Source: Brachyhypopomus gauderio (taxonomy: Eukaryota; Chordata; Actinopteri; Gymnotiformes; Hypopomidae). From it: DNA of 64,000 bases. How positions within the stretch are numbered: the stretch's first letter is position 1; each line of letters starts with the position of its first letter. The position numbers were made by a program, and so were the translations under genes. The DNA is taken from assembly GCF_052324685.1 (NCBI RefSeq), contig NW_027506898.1, positions 176,001-240,000 of the forward strand, written 5' to 3'. Positions 1 through 10,300 of this stretch are shown one piece after another. The notes under the pieces were generated by a model. It was not told where the DNA came from and did not search any database. It saw nothing but the letters and a program-made list of their open reading frames with translations.

Positions 1-174
1 ATTCCAACTTGTATGGTGGAGATCAGAAAGTCTTGTCGGACGGTGTGGACTCTTGACATGTGCAAGCCCTTATTGTTGAGTACTCATATAGTACGAATCA
101 CATGTTTAAGTTGACACATTCTAACAGAGATTTGGCATGTAGTGTGTGAAAAGAATTATGGAAGCGTCAGGGTC

Positions 175-180
175 AAAAAA
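175..180 (-). terminator. Pol III T6 terminator of tRNA-Ala (unit 1; same offset in each unit)
   Basis: AAAAAA on the plus strand reads as T6 for the minus-strand Ala gene. It is the first run of four or more T after the gene and sits 50 nt past the discriminator, so the predicted primary transcript has an unusually long 3' trailer. Confidence 0.75.
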
Positions 181-230
181 CATGCACCAATTTTCTTTTT
201 CACTATCGAGCATGACTGAAATGCCTATAA

Positions 231-303
231 TGGAGAATGTGGGCATCGATCCCACTACTTCTCGCATGCTAAGCGAGCGCTCTACCACTTGAGCTAATTA
301 CCC
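231..303 (-). tRNA. tRNA-Ala-AGC: tRNA-Ala(AGC), unit 1
   Basis: Decodes GCU (and GCC/GCA after A34 becomes inosine). The 73-nt cloverleaf reads acceptor GGGTAAT/ATTCTCC, D arm GCTC/GAGC, anticodon loop TTAGCAT with AGC at 270-268, T arm GTGGG-ATCGATG-CCCAC, discriminator A73. The G3:T70 wobble is the universal alanine identity element, and A54 in the T loop is usual for this isoacceptor in vertebrates. This copy has the T4 form (T4:C69 mismatch) and a private G45A in the variable loop. Confidence 0.9.
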
Positions 304-636
304 TAGTAGGCTCAGTGCTCTTGTTGTTCAGATCCTGGACAAAAGCTCAAGTCCAAACTGAGAGTGCAAAGCTCTACAGACACTGCAATTGATGATTTTT
401 ACATTTCTTTACTGTGAACAGCTGCATGGACTTGCATTTTAGCAGTGGCTCAAAGGTTGAGTAGATTTAATTTGATCGTTGACCACCAATCAACCAAGAA
501 GAGAAGGAAACTGGAGGTGTCAACTAATGTCTGTGCTTGGTCGATTACCGCAGACATCCCTCCTCATACCATTTGTATACTTTCATGGAACAGGCCTACC
601 TCAGCCACACAACTTGCAGAAAGCCTCCCTCATGTA
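304..636. other. Divergent spacer between Ala and Ile 5' ends (unit 1; recurs every 769 bp)
   Basis: About 333 bp with no supported gene. It contains the short inverted repeat GTTGA...TCAAC (near 479-495) and GTATAC about 60 bp upstream of Ile. The run read as a 75-codon frame from a GTG at 445 ends inside the Ile anticodon loop and is not considered coding. Any upstream control of both tRNAs would have to lie here, but no recognised element is visible. Confidence 0.7.
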
Positions 637-710
637 GGCCGGTTAGCTCAGCTGGTTAGAGCGTGGTGCTAATAACGCCAAGGTCATGGGTTCGATCCCC
701 ATACGGGCCA
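637..710 (+). tRNA. tRNA-Ile-AAT: tRNA-Ile(AAT), unit 1
   Basis: Decodes AUU (and AUC/AUA after A34 becomes inosine). The 74-nt cloverleaf reads acceptor GGCCGGT/ACGGGCC with the family's usual G5:G68 non-pair, D arm GCTC/GAGC, anticodon stem TGGTG/CGCCA, loop CTAATAA with AAT at 671-673, T arm ATGGG-TTCGATC-CCCAT, discriminator A73. A box and B box are both intact. This is the reference form; haplotype A. Confidence 0.97.
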
Positions 711-999
711 ATGATGATAGTCTTTTGGATCAGATATGAGGCGGATTAGTGTTATTTTGGGTCTCTCAAATTCCAACTTGTATGGTGGAGATCAGAAAGT
801 CTTGTCGGACGGTGTGGACTCTTGACATGTGCGAGCCCTTATTGTTGAGTACTCATATAGTACGAATCACATGTTTAAGGTGACACATTCTAACAGAGAT
901 TTGGCATGTAGTGTGTGAAAAGAATTATGGAAGCGTCAGGGTCAAAAAACATGCACCAATTTTCTTTTTCACTATCGAGCATGACTGAAATGCCTATAA
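711..999. other. Convergent spacer between Ile 3' end and next Ala 3' end (recurs every 769 bp)
   Basis: About 289 bp holding the Ile terminator near its left end and the Ala terminator in its right third. No other gene or motif is recognised. Haplotype differences here include AAATTCC/AAATGCC, GGAGATC/GGTGATC, GTGCAAG/GTGCGAG and TTAAGTTG/TTAAGGTG. Confidence 0.7.
723..726 (+). terminator. Pol III T4 terminator of tRNA-Ile (unit 1; same offset in each full unit)
   Basis: TCTTTTGG lies 12 nt after the discriminator base, a normal RNA polymerase III stop. It is missing after the truncated Ile copies of units 69 and 70. Confidence 0.85.
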
Positions 1000-1072
1000 T
1001 GGAGAATGTGGGCATCGATCCCACTACCTCTCGCATGCTAAGCGAGCGCTCTACCACTTGAGCTAATTCCCC
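1000..1072 (-). tRNA. tRNA-Ala-AGC: tRNA-Ala(AGC), unit 2
   Basis: Reference G4 form: acceptor GGGGAAT pairs fully with ATTCTCC apart from the G3:T70 identity wobble. Confidence 0.97.
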
Positions 1073-1405
1073 TACGAGGCTCAGTGTTCTTGTTGTTCAG
1101 ATCCTCGACAAAAGCTCAAGTCCAAACTGAGAGTGCAAAGCTCTACAGACACTGCAATTGATGATTTTTACATTTCTTTACTGTGAACAGCTGCATGGAC
1201 TTGCATTTTAGCAGTGGCTCAAAGGTTGAGTAGATTTAATTTGATCGTTGACCACCAATCAACCAAGAAGAGAAGGGAACTGGAGGTGTCAACTAATGTC
1301 TGTGCTTGGTCGATTACCGCAGACATCCCTCCTCATACCATTTGTATACTTTCATGGAACAGGCCTACCTCAGCCACACAACTTGCAGAAAGACTCCATC
1401 ATGTA

Positions 1406-1479
1406 GGCCGGTTAGCTCAGCTGGTTAGAGCGTGGTGCTAATAACGCCAAGGTCATGGGTTCGATCCCCATACGGGCCA
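1406..1479 (+). tRNA. tRNA-Ile-AAT: tRNA-Ile(AAT), unit 2
   Basis: Reference form; haplotype B. Confidence 0.97.
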
Positions 1480-1768
1480 TTGATGATAGTCTTTTGGATC
1501 AGATATGAGGCGGATTAGTGTTATTTTGGGTCTCTCAAATTCCAACTTGTATGGTGGAGATCAGAAAGTCTTGTCGGACGGTGTGGACTCTTGACATGTG
1601 CAAGCCCTTATTGTTGAGTACTCATATAGTACGAATCACATGTTTAAGTTGACACATTCTAACAGAGATTTGGCATGTAGTGTGTGAAAAGAATTATGGA
1701 AGCGTCAGGGTCAAAAAACATGCACCAATTTTCTTTTTCACTATCGAGCATGACTGAAATGCCTATAA

Positions 1769-1841
1769 TGGAGAATGTGGGCATCGATCCCACTACCTCT
1801 CGCATGCTAAGCGAGCGCTCTACCACTTGAGCTAATTCCCC
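1769..1841 (-). tRNA. tRNA-Ala-AGC: tRNA-Ala(AGC), unit 3
   Basis: G4 form. Confidence 0.97.
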
Positions 1842-2174
1842 TACGAGGCTCAGTGTTCTTGTTGTTCAGATCCTCGACAAAAGCTCAAGTCCAAACTGAG
1901 AGTGCAAAGCTCTACAGACACTGCAATTGATGATTTTTACATTTCTTTACTGTGAACAGCTGCATGGACTTGCATTTTAGCAGTGGCTCAAAGGTTGAGT
2001 AGATTTAATTTGATCGTTGACCGCCAATCAACCAAGAAGAGAAGGAAACTGGAGGTGTCAACTAATGTCTGTGCTTGGTCGATTACCGCAAACATCCCTC
2101 CTCATACCATTTGTATACTTTCATGGAAAAGGCCTACCTCAGCCACACAACTTGCAGAAAGCATCCATCATGTA

Positions 2175-2248
2175 GGCTGGATAGCTCAGCTGGTTAGAGC
2201 GTGGTGCTAATAACGCCAAGGTCATGGGTTCGATCCCCATACGGGCCA
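2175..2248 (+). tRNA. tRNA-Ile-AAT: tRNA-Ile(AAT), unit 3
   Basis: Haplotype C: T4 gives a T4:G69 wobble and A7 opposes A66, so the base of the acceptor stem is unpaired. A box is otherwise intact. Confidence 0.88.
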
Positions 2249-2537
2249 TTGATGATAGTCTTTTGGATCAGATATGAGGCGGATTAGTGTTATTTTGGGT
2301 CTCTCAAATTCCAACTTGTATGGTGGAGATCAGAAAGTCTTGTCGGACGGTGTGGACTCTTGACATGTGCGAGCCCTTATTGTTGAGTACTCATATAGTA
2401 CGAATCACATGTTTAAGGTGACACATTCTAACAGAGATTTGGCATGTAGTGTGTGAAAAGAATTATGGAAGCGTCAGGGTCAAAAAACATGCACCAATTT
2501 TCTTTTTCACTATCGAGCATGACTGAAATGCCTATAA

Positions 2538-2610
2538 TGGAGAATGTGGGCATCGATCCCACTACCTCTCGCATGCTAAGCGAGCGCTCTACCACTTGAG
2601 CTAATTCCCC
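2538..2610 (-). tRNA. tRNA-Ala-AGC: tRNA-Ala(AGC), unit 4
   Basis: G4 form. Confidence 0.97.
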
Positions 2611-2943
2611 TACTAGGCTCAGTGCCCTTGTTGTTCAGATCCTGGACAAAAGCTCAAGTCCAAACTGAGAGTGCAAAGCTCTACAGACACTGCAATTGAT
2701 GATTTTTACATTTCTTTACTGTGAACAGCTGCATGGACTTGCATTTTAGCAGTGGCTCAAAGGTTGAGTAGATTTAATTTGATCGTTGACCGCCAATCAA
2801 CCAAGAAGAGAAGGAAACTGGAGGTGTCAACTAATGTCTGTGCTTGGTCGATTACCGCAGACATCCCTCCTCATACCATTTGTATACTTTCATGGAAAAG
2901 GCCTACCTCAGCCACACAACTTGCAGAAAGCGTCCATCATGTA

Positions 2944-3017
2944 GGCTGGTTAGCTCAGCTGGTTAGAGCGTGGTGCTAATAACGCCAAGGTCATGGGTTC
3001 GATCCCCATACGGGCCA
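2944..3017 (+). tRNA. tRNA-Ile-AAT: tRNA-Ile(AAT), unit 4
   Basis: Haplotype D: T4:G69 wobble, otherwise reference. Confidence 0.96.
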
Positions 3018-3306
3018 TTGATGATAGTCTTTTGGATCAGATATGAGGCGGATTAGTGTTATTTTGGGTCTCTCAAATGCCAACTTGTATGGTGGTGATC
3101 AGAAAGTCTTGTCGGACGGTGTGGACTCTTGACATGTGCGAGCCCTTATTGTTGAGTACTCATATAGTACGAATCACATGTTTAAGGTGACACATTCTAA
3201 CAGAGATTTGGCATGTAGTGTGTGAAAAGAATTATGGAAGCGTCAGGGTCAAAAAACATGCACCAATTTTCTTTTTCACTATCGAGCATGACTGAAATGC
3301 CTATAA

Positions 3307-3379
3307 TGGAGAATGTGGGCATCGATCCCACTACCTCTCGCATGCTAAGCGAGCGCTCTACCACTTGAGCTAATTACCC
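3307..3379 (-). tRNA. tRNA-Ala-AGC: tRNA-Ala(AGC), unit 5
   Basis: T4 form (T4:C69 mismatch). Confidence 0.91.
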
Positions 3380-3712
3380 TAGTAGGCTCAGTGCTCTTGT
3401 TGTTCAGATCCTGGACAAAAGCTCAAGTCCAAACTGAGAGTGCAAAGCTCTACAGACACTGCAATTGATGATTTTTACATTTCTTTACTGTGAACAGCTG
3501 CATGGACTTGCATTTTAGCAGTGGCTCAAAGGTTGAGTAGATTTAATTTGATCGTTGACCACCAATCAACCAAGAAGAGAAGGAAACTGGAGGTGTCAAC
3601 TAATGTCTGTGCTTGGTCGATTACCGCAGACATCCCTCCTCATACCATTTGTATACTTTCATGGAACAGGCCTACCTCAGCCACACAACTTGCAGAAAGC
3701 CTCCCTCATGTA

Positions 3713-3786
3713 GGCCGGTTAGCTCAGCTGGTTAGAGCGTGGTGCTAATAACGCCAAGGTCATGGGTTCGATCCCCATACGGGCCA
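3713..3786 (+). tRNA. tRNA-Ile-AAT: tRNA-Ile(AAT), unit 5
   Basis: Reference form; haplotype A. Confidence 0.97.
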
Positions 3787-4075
3787 ATGATGATAGTCTT
3801 TTGGATCAGATATGAGGCGGATTAGTGTTATTTTGGGTCTCTCAAATTCCAACTTGTATGGTGGAGATCAGAAAGTCTTGTCGGACGGTGTGGACTCTTG
3901 ACATGTGCGAGCCCTTATTGTTGAGTACTCATATAGTACGAATCACATGTTTAAGGTGACACATTCTAACAGAGATTTGGCATGTAGTGTGTGAAAAGAA
4001 TTATGGAAGCGTCAGGGTCAAAAAACATGCACCAATTTTCTTTTTCACTATCGAGCATGACTGAAATGCCTATAA

Positions 4076-4148
4076 TGGAGAATGTGGGCATCGATCCCAC
4101 TACCTCTCGCATGCTAAGCGAGCGCTCTACCACTTGAGCTAATTCCCC
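4076..4148 (-). tRNA. tRNA-Ala-AGC: tRNA-Ala(AGC), unit 6
   Basis: G4 form. Confidence 0.97.
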
Positions 4149-4481
4149 TACGAGGCTCAGTGTTCTTGTTGTTCAGATCCTCGACAAAAGCTCAAGTCCA
4201 AACTGAGAGTGCAAAGCTCTACAGACACTGCAATTGATGATTTTTACATTTCTTTACTGTGAACAGCTGCATGGACTTGCATTTTAGCAGTGGCTCAAAG
4301 GTTGAGTAGATTTAATTTGATCGTTGACCACCAATCAACCAAGAAGAGAAGGGAACTGGAGGTGTCAACTAATGTCTGTGCTTGGTCGATTACCGCAGAC
4401 ATCCCTCCTCATACCATTTGTATACTTTCATGGAACAGGCCTACCTCAGCCACACAACTTGCAGAAAGACTCCATCATGTA

Positions 4482-4555
4482 GGCCGGTTAGCTCAGCTGG
4501 TTAGAGCGTGGTGCTAATAACGCCAAGGTCATGGGTTCGATCCCCATACGGGCCA
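4482..4555 (+). tRNA. tRNA-Ile-AAT: tRNA-Ile(AAT), unit 6
   Basis: Reference form; haplotype B. Confidence 0.97.
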
Positions 4556-4844
4556 TTGATGATAGTCTTTTGGATCAGATATGAGGCGGATTAGTGTTAT
4601 TTTGGGTCTCTCAAATTCCAACTTGTATGGTGGAGATCAGAAAGTCTTGTCGGACGGTGTGGACTCTTGACATGTGCAAGCCCTTATTGTTGAGTACTCA
4701 TATAGTACGAATCACATGTTTAAGTTGACACATTCTAACAGAGATTTGGCATGTAGTGTGTGAAAAGAATTATGGAAGCGTCAGGGTCAAAAAACATGCA
4801 CCAATTTTCTTTTTCACTATCGAGCATGACTGAAATGCCTATAA

Positions 4845-4917
4845 TGGAGAATGTGGGCATCCATCCCACTACCTCTCGCATGCTAAGCGAGCGCTCTACC
4901 ACTTGAGCTAATTCCCC
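4845..4917 (-). tRNA. tRNA-Ala-AGC: tRNA-Ala(AGC), unit 7, T-loop C56G
   Basis: G4 form, but the T loop reads ATGGATG. C56 normally pairs with G19 at the elbow and is part of the B box, so both folding and transcription may suffer. Confidence 0.8.
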
Positions 4918-5250
4918 TACGAGGCTCAGTGTTCTTGTTGTTCAGATCCTCGACAAAAGCTCAAGTCCAAACTGAGAGTGCAAAGCTCTACAGACACTGC
5001 AATTGATGATTTTTACATTTCTTTACTGTGAACAGCTGCATGGACTTGCATTTTAGCAGTGGCTCAAAGGTTGAGTAGATTTAATTTGATCGTTGACCGC
5101 CAATCAACCAAGAAGAGAAGGAAACTGGAGGTGTCAACTAATGTCTGTGCTTGGTCGATTACCGCAAACATCCCTCCTCATACCATTTGTATACTTTCAT
5201 GGAAAAGGCCTACCTCAGCCACACAACTTGCAGAAAGCATCCATCATGTA

Positions 5251-5324
5251 GGCTGGTTAGCTCAGCTGGTTAGAGCGTGGTGCTAATAACGCCAAGGTCA
5301 TGGGTTCGATCCCCATACGGGCCA
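5251..5324 (+). tRNA. tRNA-Ile-AAT: tRNA-Ile(AAT), unit 7
   Basis: Haplotype C1: T4:G69 wobble. Confidence 0.96.
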
Positions 5325-5613
5325 TTGATGATAGTCTTTTGGATCAGATATGAGGCGGATTAGTGTTATTTTGGGTCTCTCAAATTCCAACTTGTATGGT
5401 GGAGATCAGAAAGTCTTGTCGGACGGTGTGGACTCTTGACATGTGCGAGCCCTTATTGTTGAGTACTCATATAGTACGAATCACATGTTTAAGGTGACAC
5501 ATTCTAACAGAGATTTGGCATGTAGTGTGTGAAAAGAATTATGGAAGCGTCAGGGTCAAAAAACATGCACCAATTTTCTTTTTCACTATCGAGCATGACT
5601 GAAATGCCTATAA

Positions 5614-5686
5614 TGGAGAATGTGGGCATCGATCCCACTACCTCTCGCATGCTAAGCGAGCGCTCTACCACTTGAGCTAATTCCCC
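5614..5686 (-). tRNA. tRNA-Ala-AGC: tRNA-Ala(AGC), unit 8
   Basis: G4 form. Confidence 0.97.
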
Positions 5687-6019
5687 TACTAGGCTCAGTG
5701 CTCTTGTTGTTCAGATCCTGGACAAAAGCTCAAGTCCAAACTGAGAGTGCAAAGCTCTACAGACACTGCAATTGATGATTTTTACATTTCTTTACTGTGA
5801 ACAGCTGCATGGACTTGCATTTTAGCAGTGGCTCAAAGGTTGAGTAGATTTAATTTGATCGTTGACCGCCAATCAACCAAGAAGAGAAGGAAACTGGAGG
5901 TGTCAACTAATGTCTGTGCTTGGTCGATTACCGCAGACATCCCTCCTCATACCATTTGTATACTTTCATGGAAAAGGCCTACCTCAGCCACACAACTTGC
6001 AGAAAGCGTCCATCATGTA

Positions 6020-6093
6020 GGCTGGTTAGCTCAGCTGGTTAGAGCGTGGTGCTAATAATGCCAAGGTCATGGGTTCGATCCCCATACGGGCCA
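6020..6093 (+). tRNA. tRNA-Ile-AAT: tRNA-Ile(AAT), unit 8
   Basis: Haplotype D with T4:G69 wobble and C39T, which turns the last anticodon-stem pair into G31:T39. Confidence 0.93.
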
Positions 6094-6382
6094 TTGATGA
6101 TAGTCTTTTGGATCAGATATGAGGCGGATTAGTGTTATTTTGGGTCTCTCAAATGCCAACTTGTATGGTGGAGATCAGAAAGTCTTGTCGGACGGTGTGG
6201 ACTCTTGACATGTGCAAGCCCTTATTGTTGAGTAATCATATAGTACGAATCACATGTGTAAGTTGACACATTCTAACAGAGATTTGGCATGTAGTGTGTG
6301 AAAAGAATTATGGAAGCGTCAGGGTCAAAAAACATGCACCAATTTTCTTTTTCACTATCGAGCATGACTGAAATGCCTATAA

Positions 6383-6455
6383 TGGAGAATGTGGGCATCG
6401 ATCCCACTACCTCTCGCATGCTAAGCGAGCGCTCTACCACTTGAGCTAATTCCCC
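6383..6455 (-). tRNA. tRNA-Ala-AGC: tRNA-Ala(AGC), unit 9
   Basis: G4 form. Confidence 0.97.
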
Positions 6456-6788
6456 TACGAGGCTCAGTGTTCTTGTTGTTCAGATCCTCGACAAAAGCTC
6501 AAGTCCAAACTGAGAGTGCAAAGCTCTACAGACACTGCAATTGATGATTTTTACATTTCTTTACTGTGAACAGCTGCATGGACTTGCATTTTAGCAGTGG
6601 CTCAAAGGTTGAGTAGATTTAATTTGATCGTTGACCGCCAATCAACCAAGAAGAGAAGGAAACTGGAGGTGTCAACTAATGTCTGTGCTTGGTCGATTAC
6701 CGCAAACATCCCTCCTCATACCATTTGTATACTTTCATGGAAAAGGCCTACCTCAGCCACACAACTTTCAGAAAGCATCCATCATGTA

Positions 6789-6862
6789 GGCTGGTTAGCT
6801 CAGCTGGTTAGAGCGTGGTGCTAATAACGCCAAGGTCATGGGTTCGATCCCCATACGGGCCA
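6789..6862 (+). tRNA. tRNA-Ile-AAT: tRNA-Ile(AAT), unit 9
   Basis: Haplotype C2: T4:G69 wobble; trailer CTGATGATAGGCTTTT keeps the terminator. Confidence 0.96.
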
Positions 6863-7151
6863 CTGATGATAGGCTTTTGGATCAGATATGAGGCGGATTA
6901 GTGTTATTTTGGGTCTCTCAAATGCCAACTTGTATGGTGGTGATCAGAAAGTCTTGTCGGACGGTGTGGACTCTTGACATGTGCGAGCCCTTATTGTTGA
7001 GTACTCATATAGTACGAATCACATGTTTAAGGTGACACATTCTAACAGAGATTTGGCATGTAGTGTGTGAAAAGAATTATGGAAGCGTCAGGGTCAAAAA
7101 ACATGCACCAATTTTCTTTTTCACTATCGAGCATGACTGAAATGCCTATAA

Positions 7152-7224
7152 TGGAGAATGTGGGCATCGATCCCACTACCTCTCGCATGCTAAGCGAGCG
7201 CTCTACCACTTGAGCTAATTACCC
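7152..7224 (-). tRNA. tRNA-Ala-AGC: tRNA-Ala(AGC), unit 10
   Basis: T4 form (T4:C69 mismatch). Confidence 0.91.
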
Positions 7225-7557
7225 TAGTAGGCTCAGTGCTCTTGTTGTTCAGATCCTGGACAAAAGCTCAAGTCCAAACTGAGAGTGCAAAGCTCTACAG
7301 ACACTGCAATTGATGATTTTTACATTTCTTTACTGTGAACAGCTGCATGGACTTGCATTTTAGCAGTGGCTCAAAGGTTGAGTAGATTTAATTTGATCGT
7401 TGACCACCAATCAACCAAGAAGAGAAGGAAACTGGAGGTGTCAACTAATGTCTGTGCTTGGTCGATTACCGCAGACATCCCTCCTCATACCATTTGTATA
7501 CTTTCATGGAACAGGCCTACCTCAGCCACACAACTTGCAGAAAGCCTCCCTCATGTT

Positions 7558-7631
7558 GGCCGGTTAGCTCAGCTGGTTAGAGCGTGGTTCTAATAACGCC
7601 AAGGTCATGGGTTCGATCCCCATACGGGCCA
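7558..7631 (+). tRNA. tRNA-Ile-AAT: tRNA-Ile(AAT), unit 10, anticodon-stem mismatch
   Basis: Haplotype A1: G31T leaves T31 facing C39 at the top of the anticodon stem. All else is reference. Confidence 0.85.
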
Positions 7632-7920
7632 TTGATGATAGTCTTTTGGATCAGATATGAGGCGGATTAGTGTTATTTTGGGTCTCTCAAATTCCAACTT
7701 GTATGGTGGAGATCAGAAAGTCTTGTCGGACAGTGTGGACTCTTGACATGTGCGAGCCCTTATTGTTGAGTACTCATATAGTACGAATCACATGTTTAAG
7801 GTGACACATTCTAACAGAGATTTGGCATGTAGTGTGTGAAAAGAATTATGGAAGCGTCAGGGTCAAAAAACATGCACCAATTTTCTTTTTCACTATCGAG
7901 CATGACTGAAATGCCTATAA

Positions 7921-7993
7921 TGGAGAATGTGGGCATCAATCCCACTACCTCTCGCATGCTAAGCGAGCGCTCTACCACTTGAGCTAATTCCCC
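7921..7993 (-). tRNA. tRNA-Ala-AGC: tRNA-Ala(AGC), unit 11, T-loop C56T
   Basis: G4 form with T loop ATTGATG, changing the elbow base C56 and the B box. Confidence 0.8.
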
Positions 7994-8326
7994 TACTAGG
8001 CTCAGTGCTCTTGTTGTTCAGATCCTGGACAAAAGCTCAAGTCCAAACTGAGAGTGCAAAGCTCTACAGACACTGCAATTGATGATTTTTACATTTCTTT
8101 ACTGTGAACAGCTGCATGGACTTGCATTTTAGCAGTGGCTCAAAGGTTGAGTAGATTTAATTTGATCGTTGACCGCCAATCAACCAAGAAGAGAAGGGAA
8201 CTGGAGGTGTCAACCAATGTCTGTGCTTGGTCGATTACCGCAGACATCCCTCCTCATACCATTTGTATATTTTCATGGAAAAGGCCTACCTCAGCCACAC
8301 AACTTGCAGAAAGCATCCATCATGTA

Positions 8327-8400
8327 GGCCGGTTAGCTCAGCTGGTTAGAGCGTGGTGCTAATAACGCCAAGGTCATGGGTTCGATCCCCATACGGGCCA
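8327..8400 (+). tRNA. tRNA-Ile-AAT: tRNA-Ile(AAT), unit 11
   Basis: Reference form; haplotype E. Confidence 0.97.
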
Positions 8401-8689
8401 TTGATGATAGTCTTTTGGATCAGATATGAGGCGGATTAGTGTTATTTTGGGTCTCTCAAATGCCAACTTGTATGGTGGAGATCAGAAAGTCTTGTCGGAC
8501 GGTGTGGACTCTTGACATGTGCGAGCCCATATTGTTGAGTACTCATATAGTACGAATCACATGTTTAAGGTGACACATTCTAACAGAGATTTGGCATGTA
8601 GTGTGTGAAAAGAATTATGGAAGCGTCAGGGTCAAAAAACATGCACCAATTTTCTTTTTCACTATCGAGCATGACTGAAATGCCTATAA

Positions 8690-8762
8690 TGGAGAATGTG
8701 GGCATCGATCCCACTACCTCTCGCATGCTAAGCGAGCGCTCTACCACTTGAGCTAATTACCC
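8690..8762 (-). tRNA. tRNA-Ala-AGC: tRNA-Ala(AGC), unit 12
   Basis: T4 form (T4:C69 mismatch). Confidence 0.91.
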
Positions 8763-9095
8763 TAGTAGGCTCAGTGCTCTTGTTGTTCAGATCCTGGACA
8801 AAAGCTCAAGTCCAAACTGAGAGTGCAAAGCTCTACAGACACTGCAATTGATGATTTTTACATTTCTTTACTGTGAACAGCTGCATGGACTTGCATTTTA
8901 GCAGTGGCTCAAAGGTTGAGTAGATTTAATTTGATCGTTGACCACCAATCAACCAAGAAGAGAAGGAAACTGGAGGTGTCAACTAATGTCTGTGCTTGGT
9001 CGATTACCGCAGACATCCCTCCTCATACCATTTGTATACTTTCATGGAACAGGCCTACCTCAGCCACACAACTTGCAGAAAGCCTCCCTCATGTT

Positions 9096-9169
9096 GGCCG
9101 GTTAGCTCAGCTGGTTAGAGCGTGGTTCTAATAACGCCAAGGTCATGGGTTCGATCCCCATACGGGCCA
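9096..9169 (+). tRNA. tRNA-Ile-AAT: tRNA-Ile(AAT), unit 12, anticodon-stem mismatch
   Basis: Haplotype A1, T31:C39 mismatch. Confidence 0.85.
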
Positions 9170-9458
9170 TTGATGATAGTCTTTTGGATCAGATATGAGG
9201 CGGATTAGTGTTATTTTGGGTCTCTCAAATTCCAACTTGTATGGTGGAGATCAGAAAGTCTTGTCGGACGGTGTGGACTCTTGACATGTGCGAGCCCTTA
9301 TTGTTGAGTACTCATATAGTACGAATCACATGTTTAAGGTGACACATTCTAACAGAGATTTGGCATGTAGTGTGTGAAAAGAATTATGGAAGCGTCAGGG
9401 TCAAAAAACATGCACCAATTTTCTTTTTCACTATCGAGCATGACTGAAATGCCTATAA

Positions 9459-9531
9459 TGGAGAATGTGGGCATCGATCCCACTACCTCTCGCATGCTAA
9501 GCGAGCGCTCTACCACTTGAGCTAATTCCCC
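9459..9531 (-). tRNA. tRNA-Ala-AGC: tRNA-Ala(AGC), unit 13
   Basis: G4 form. Confidence 0.97.
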
Positions 9532-9864
9532 TACTAGGCTCAGTGCTCTTGTTGTTCAGATCCTGGACAAAAGCTCAAGTCCAAACTGAGAGTGCAAAGC
9601 TCTACAGACACTGCAATTGATGATTTTTACATTTCTTTACTGTGAACAGCTGCATGGACTTGCATTTTAGCAGTGGCTCAAAGGTTGAGTAGATTTAATT
9701 TGATCGTTGACCGCCAATCAACCAAGAAGAGAAGGGAACTGGAGGTGTCAACCAATGTCTGTGCTTGGTCGATTACCGCAGACATCCCTCCTCATACCAT
9801 TTGTATATTTTCATGGAAAAGGCCTACCTCAGCCACACAACTTGCAGAAAGCATCCATCATGTA

Positions 9865-9938
9865 GGCCGGTTAGCTCAGCTGGTTAGAGCGTGGTGCTAA
9901 TAACGCCAAGGTCATGGGTTCGATCCCCATACGGGCCA
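9865..9938 (+). tRNA. tRNA-Ile-AAT: tRNA-Ile(AAT), unit 13
   Basis: Reference form; haplotype E. Confidence 0.97.
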
Positions 9939-10227
9939 TTGATGATAGTCTTTTGGATCAGATATGAGGCGGATTAGTGTTATTTTGGGTCTCTCAAATG
10001 CCAACTTGTATGGTGGAGATCAGAAAGTCTTGTCGGACGGTGTGGACTCTTGACATGTGCGAGCCCATATTGTTGAGTACTCATATAGTACGAATCACAT
10101 GTTTAAGGTGACACATTCTAACAGAGATTTGGCATGTAGTGTGTGAAAAGAATTATGGAAGCGTCAGGGTCAAAAAACATGCACCAATTTTCTTTTTCAC
10201 TATCGAGCATGACTGAAATGCCTATAA

Positions 10228-10300
10228 TGGAGAATGTGGGCATCGATCCCACTACCTCTCGCATGCTAAGCGAGCGCTCTACCACTTGAGCTAATTACCC
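10228..10300 (-). tRNA. tRNA-Ala-AGC: tRNA-Ala(AGC), unit 14
   Basis: T4 form (T4:C69 mismatch). Confidence 0.91.

Larger units (their letters stand above)
1..9997. repeat. Higher-order block, units 1-13 (left copy)
   Basis: Haplotype order A B C D A B C1 D C2 A1 E A1 E. The same order recurs at units 35-48 with one extra unit (43). Both copies carry the Ile C39T change in their second D unit (units 8 and 42) and the Ala C56T change in the first E unit (11 and 46). Private changes in this copy include CATCCAT in Ala of unit 7, ATGTGTAAG in unit 9 and CGGACAGTG in unit 11. Confidence 0.85.

Noticed and set aside
571-580. TATA-like promoter element (GTATAC) upstream of tRNA-Ile
   Set aside because: It is about 60 bp upstream, too far for a Pol III TATA at -25 to -30, and tRNA-Ile has intact internal promoter boxes.
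445-672. A 75-codon open frame (GTG start) recurring in nearly every unit
   Set aside because: It starts with GTG, has no eukaryotic gene features, and its last third is the tRNA-Ile gene, with the stop in the anticodon loop. Its conservation is explained by homogenisation of the repeat.
701-710. Encoded CCA tail on tRNA-Ile (GGGCCA)
   Set aside because: The CC belongs to the acceptor stem (71-72) and the A is the discriminator. No CCA follows it.
711-760. C/D-box snoRNA suggested by TGATGA after tRNA-Ile
   Set aside because: No matching CTGA D box, terminal stem or C'/D' pair at suitable distance.
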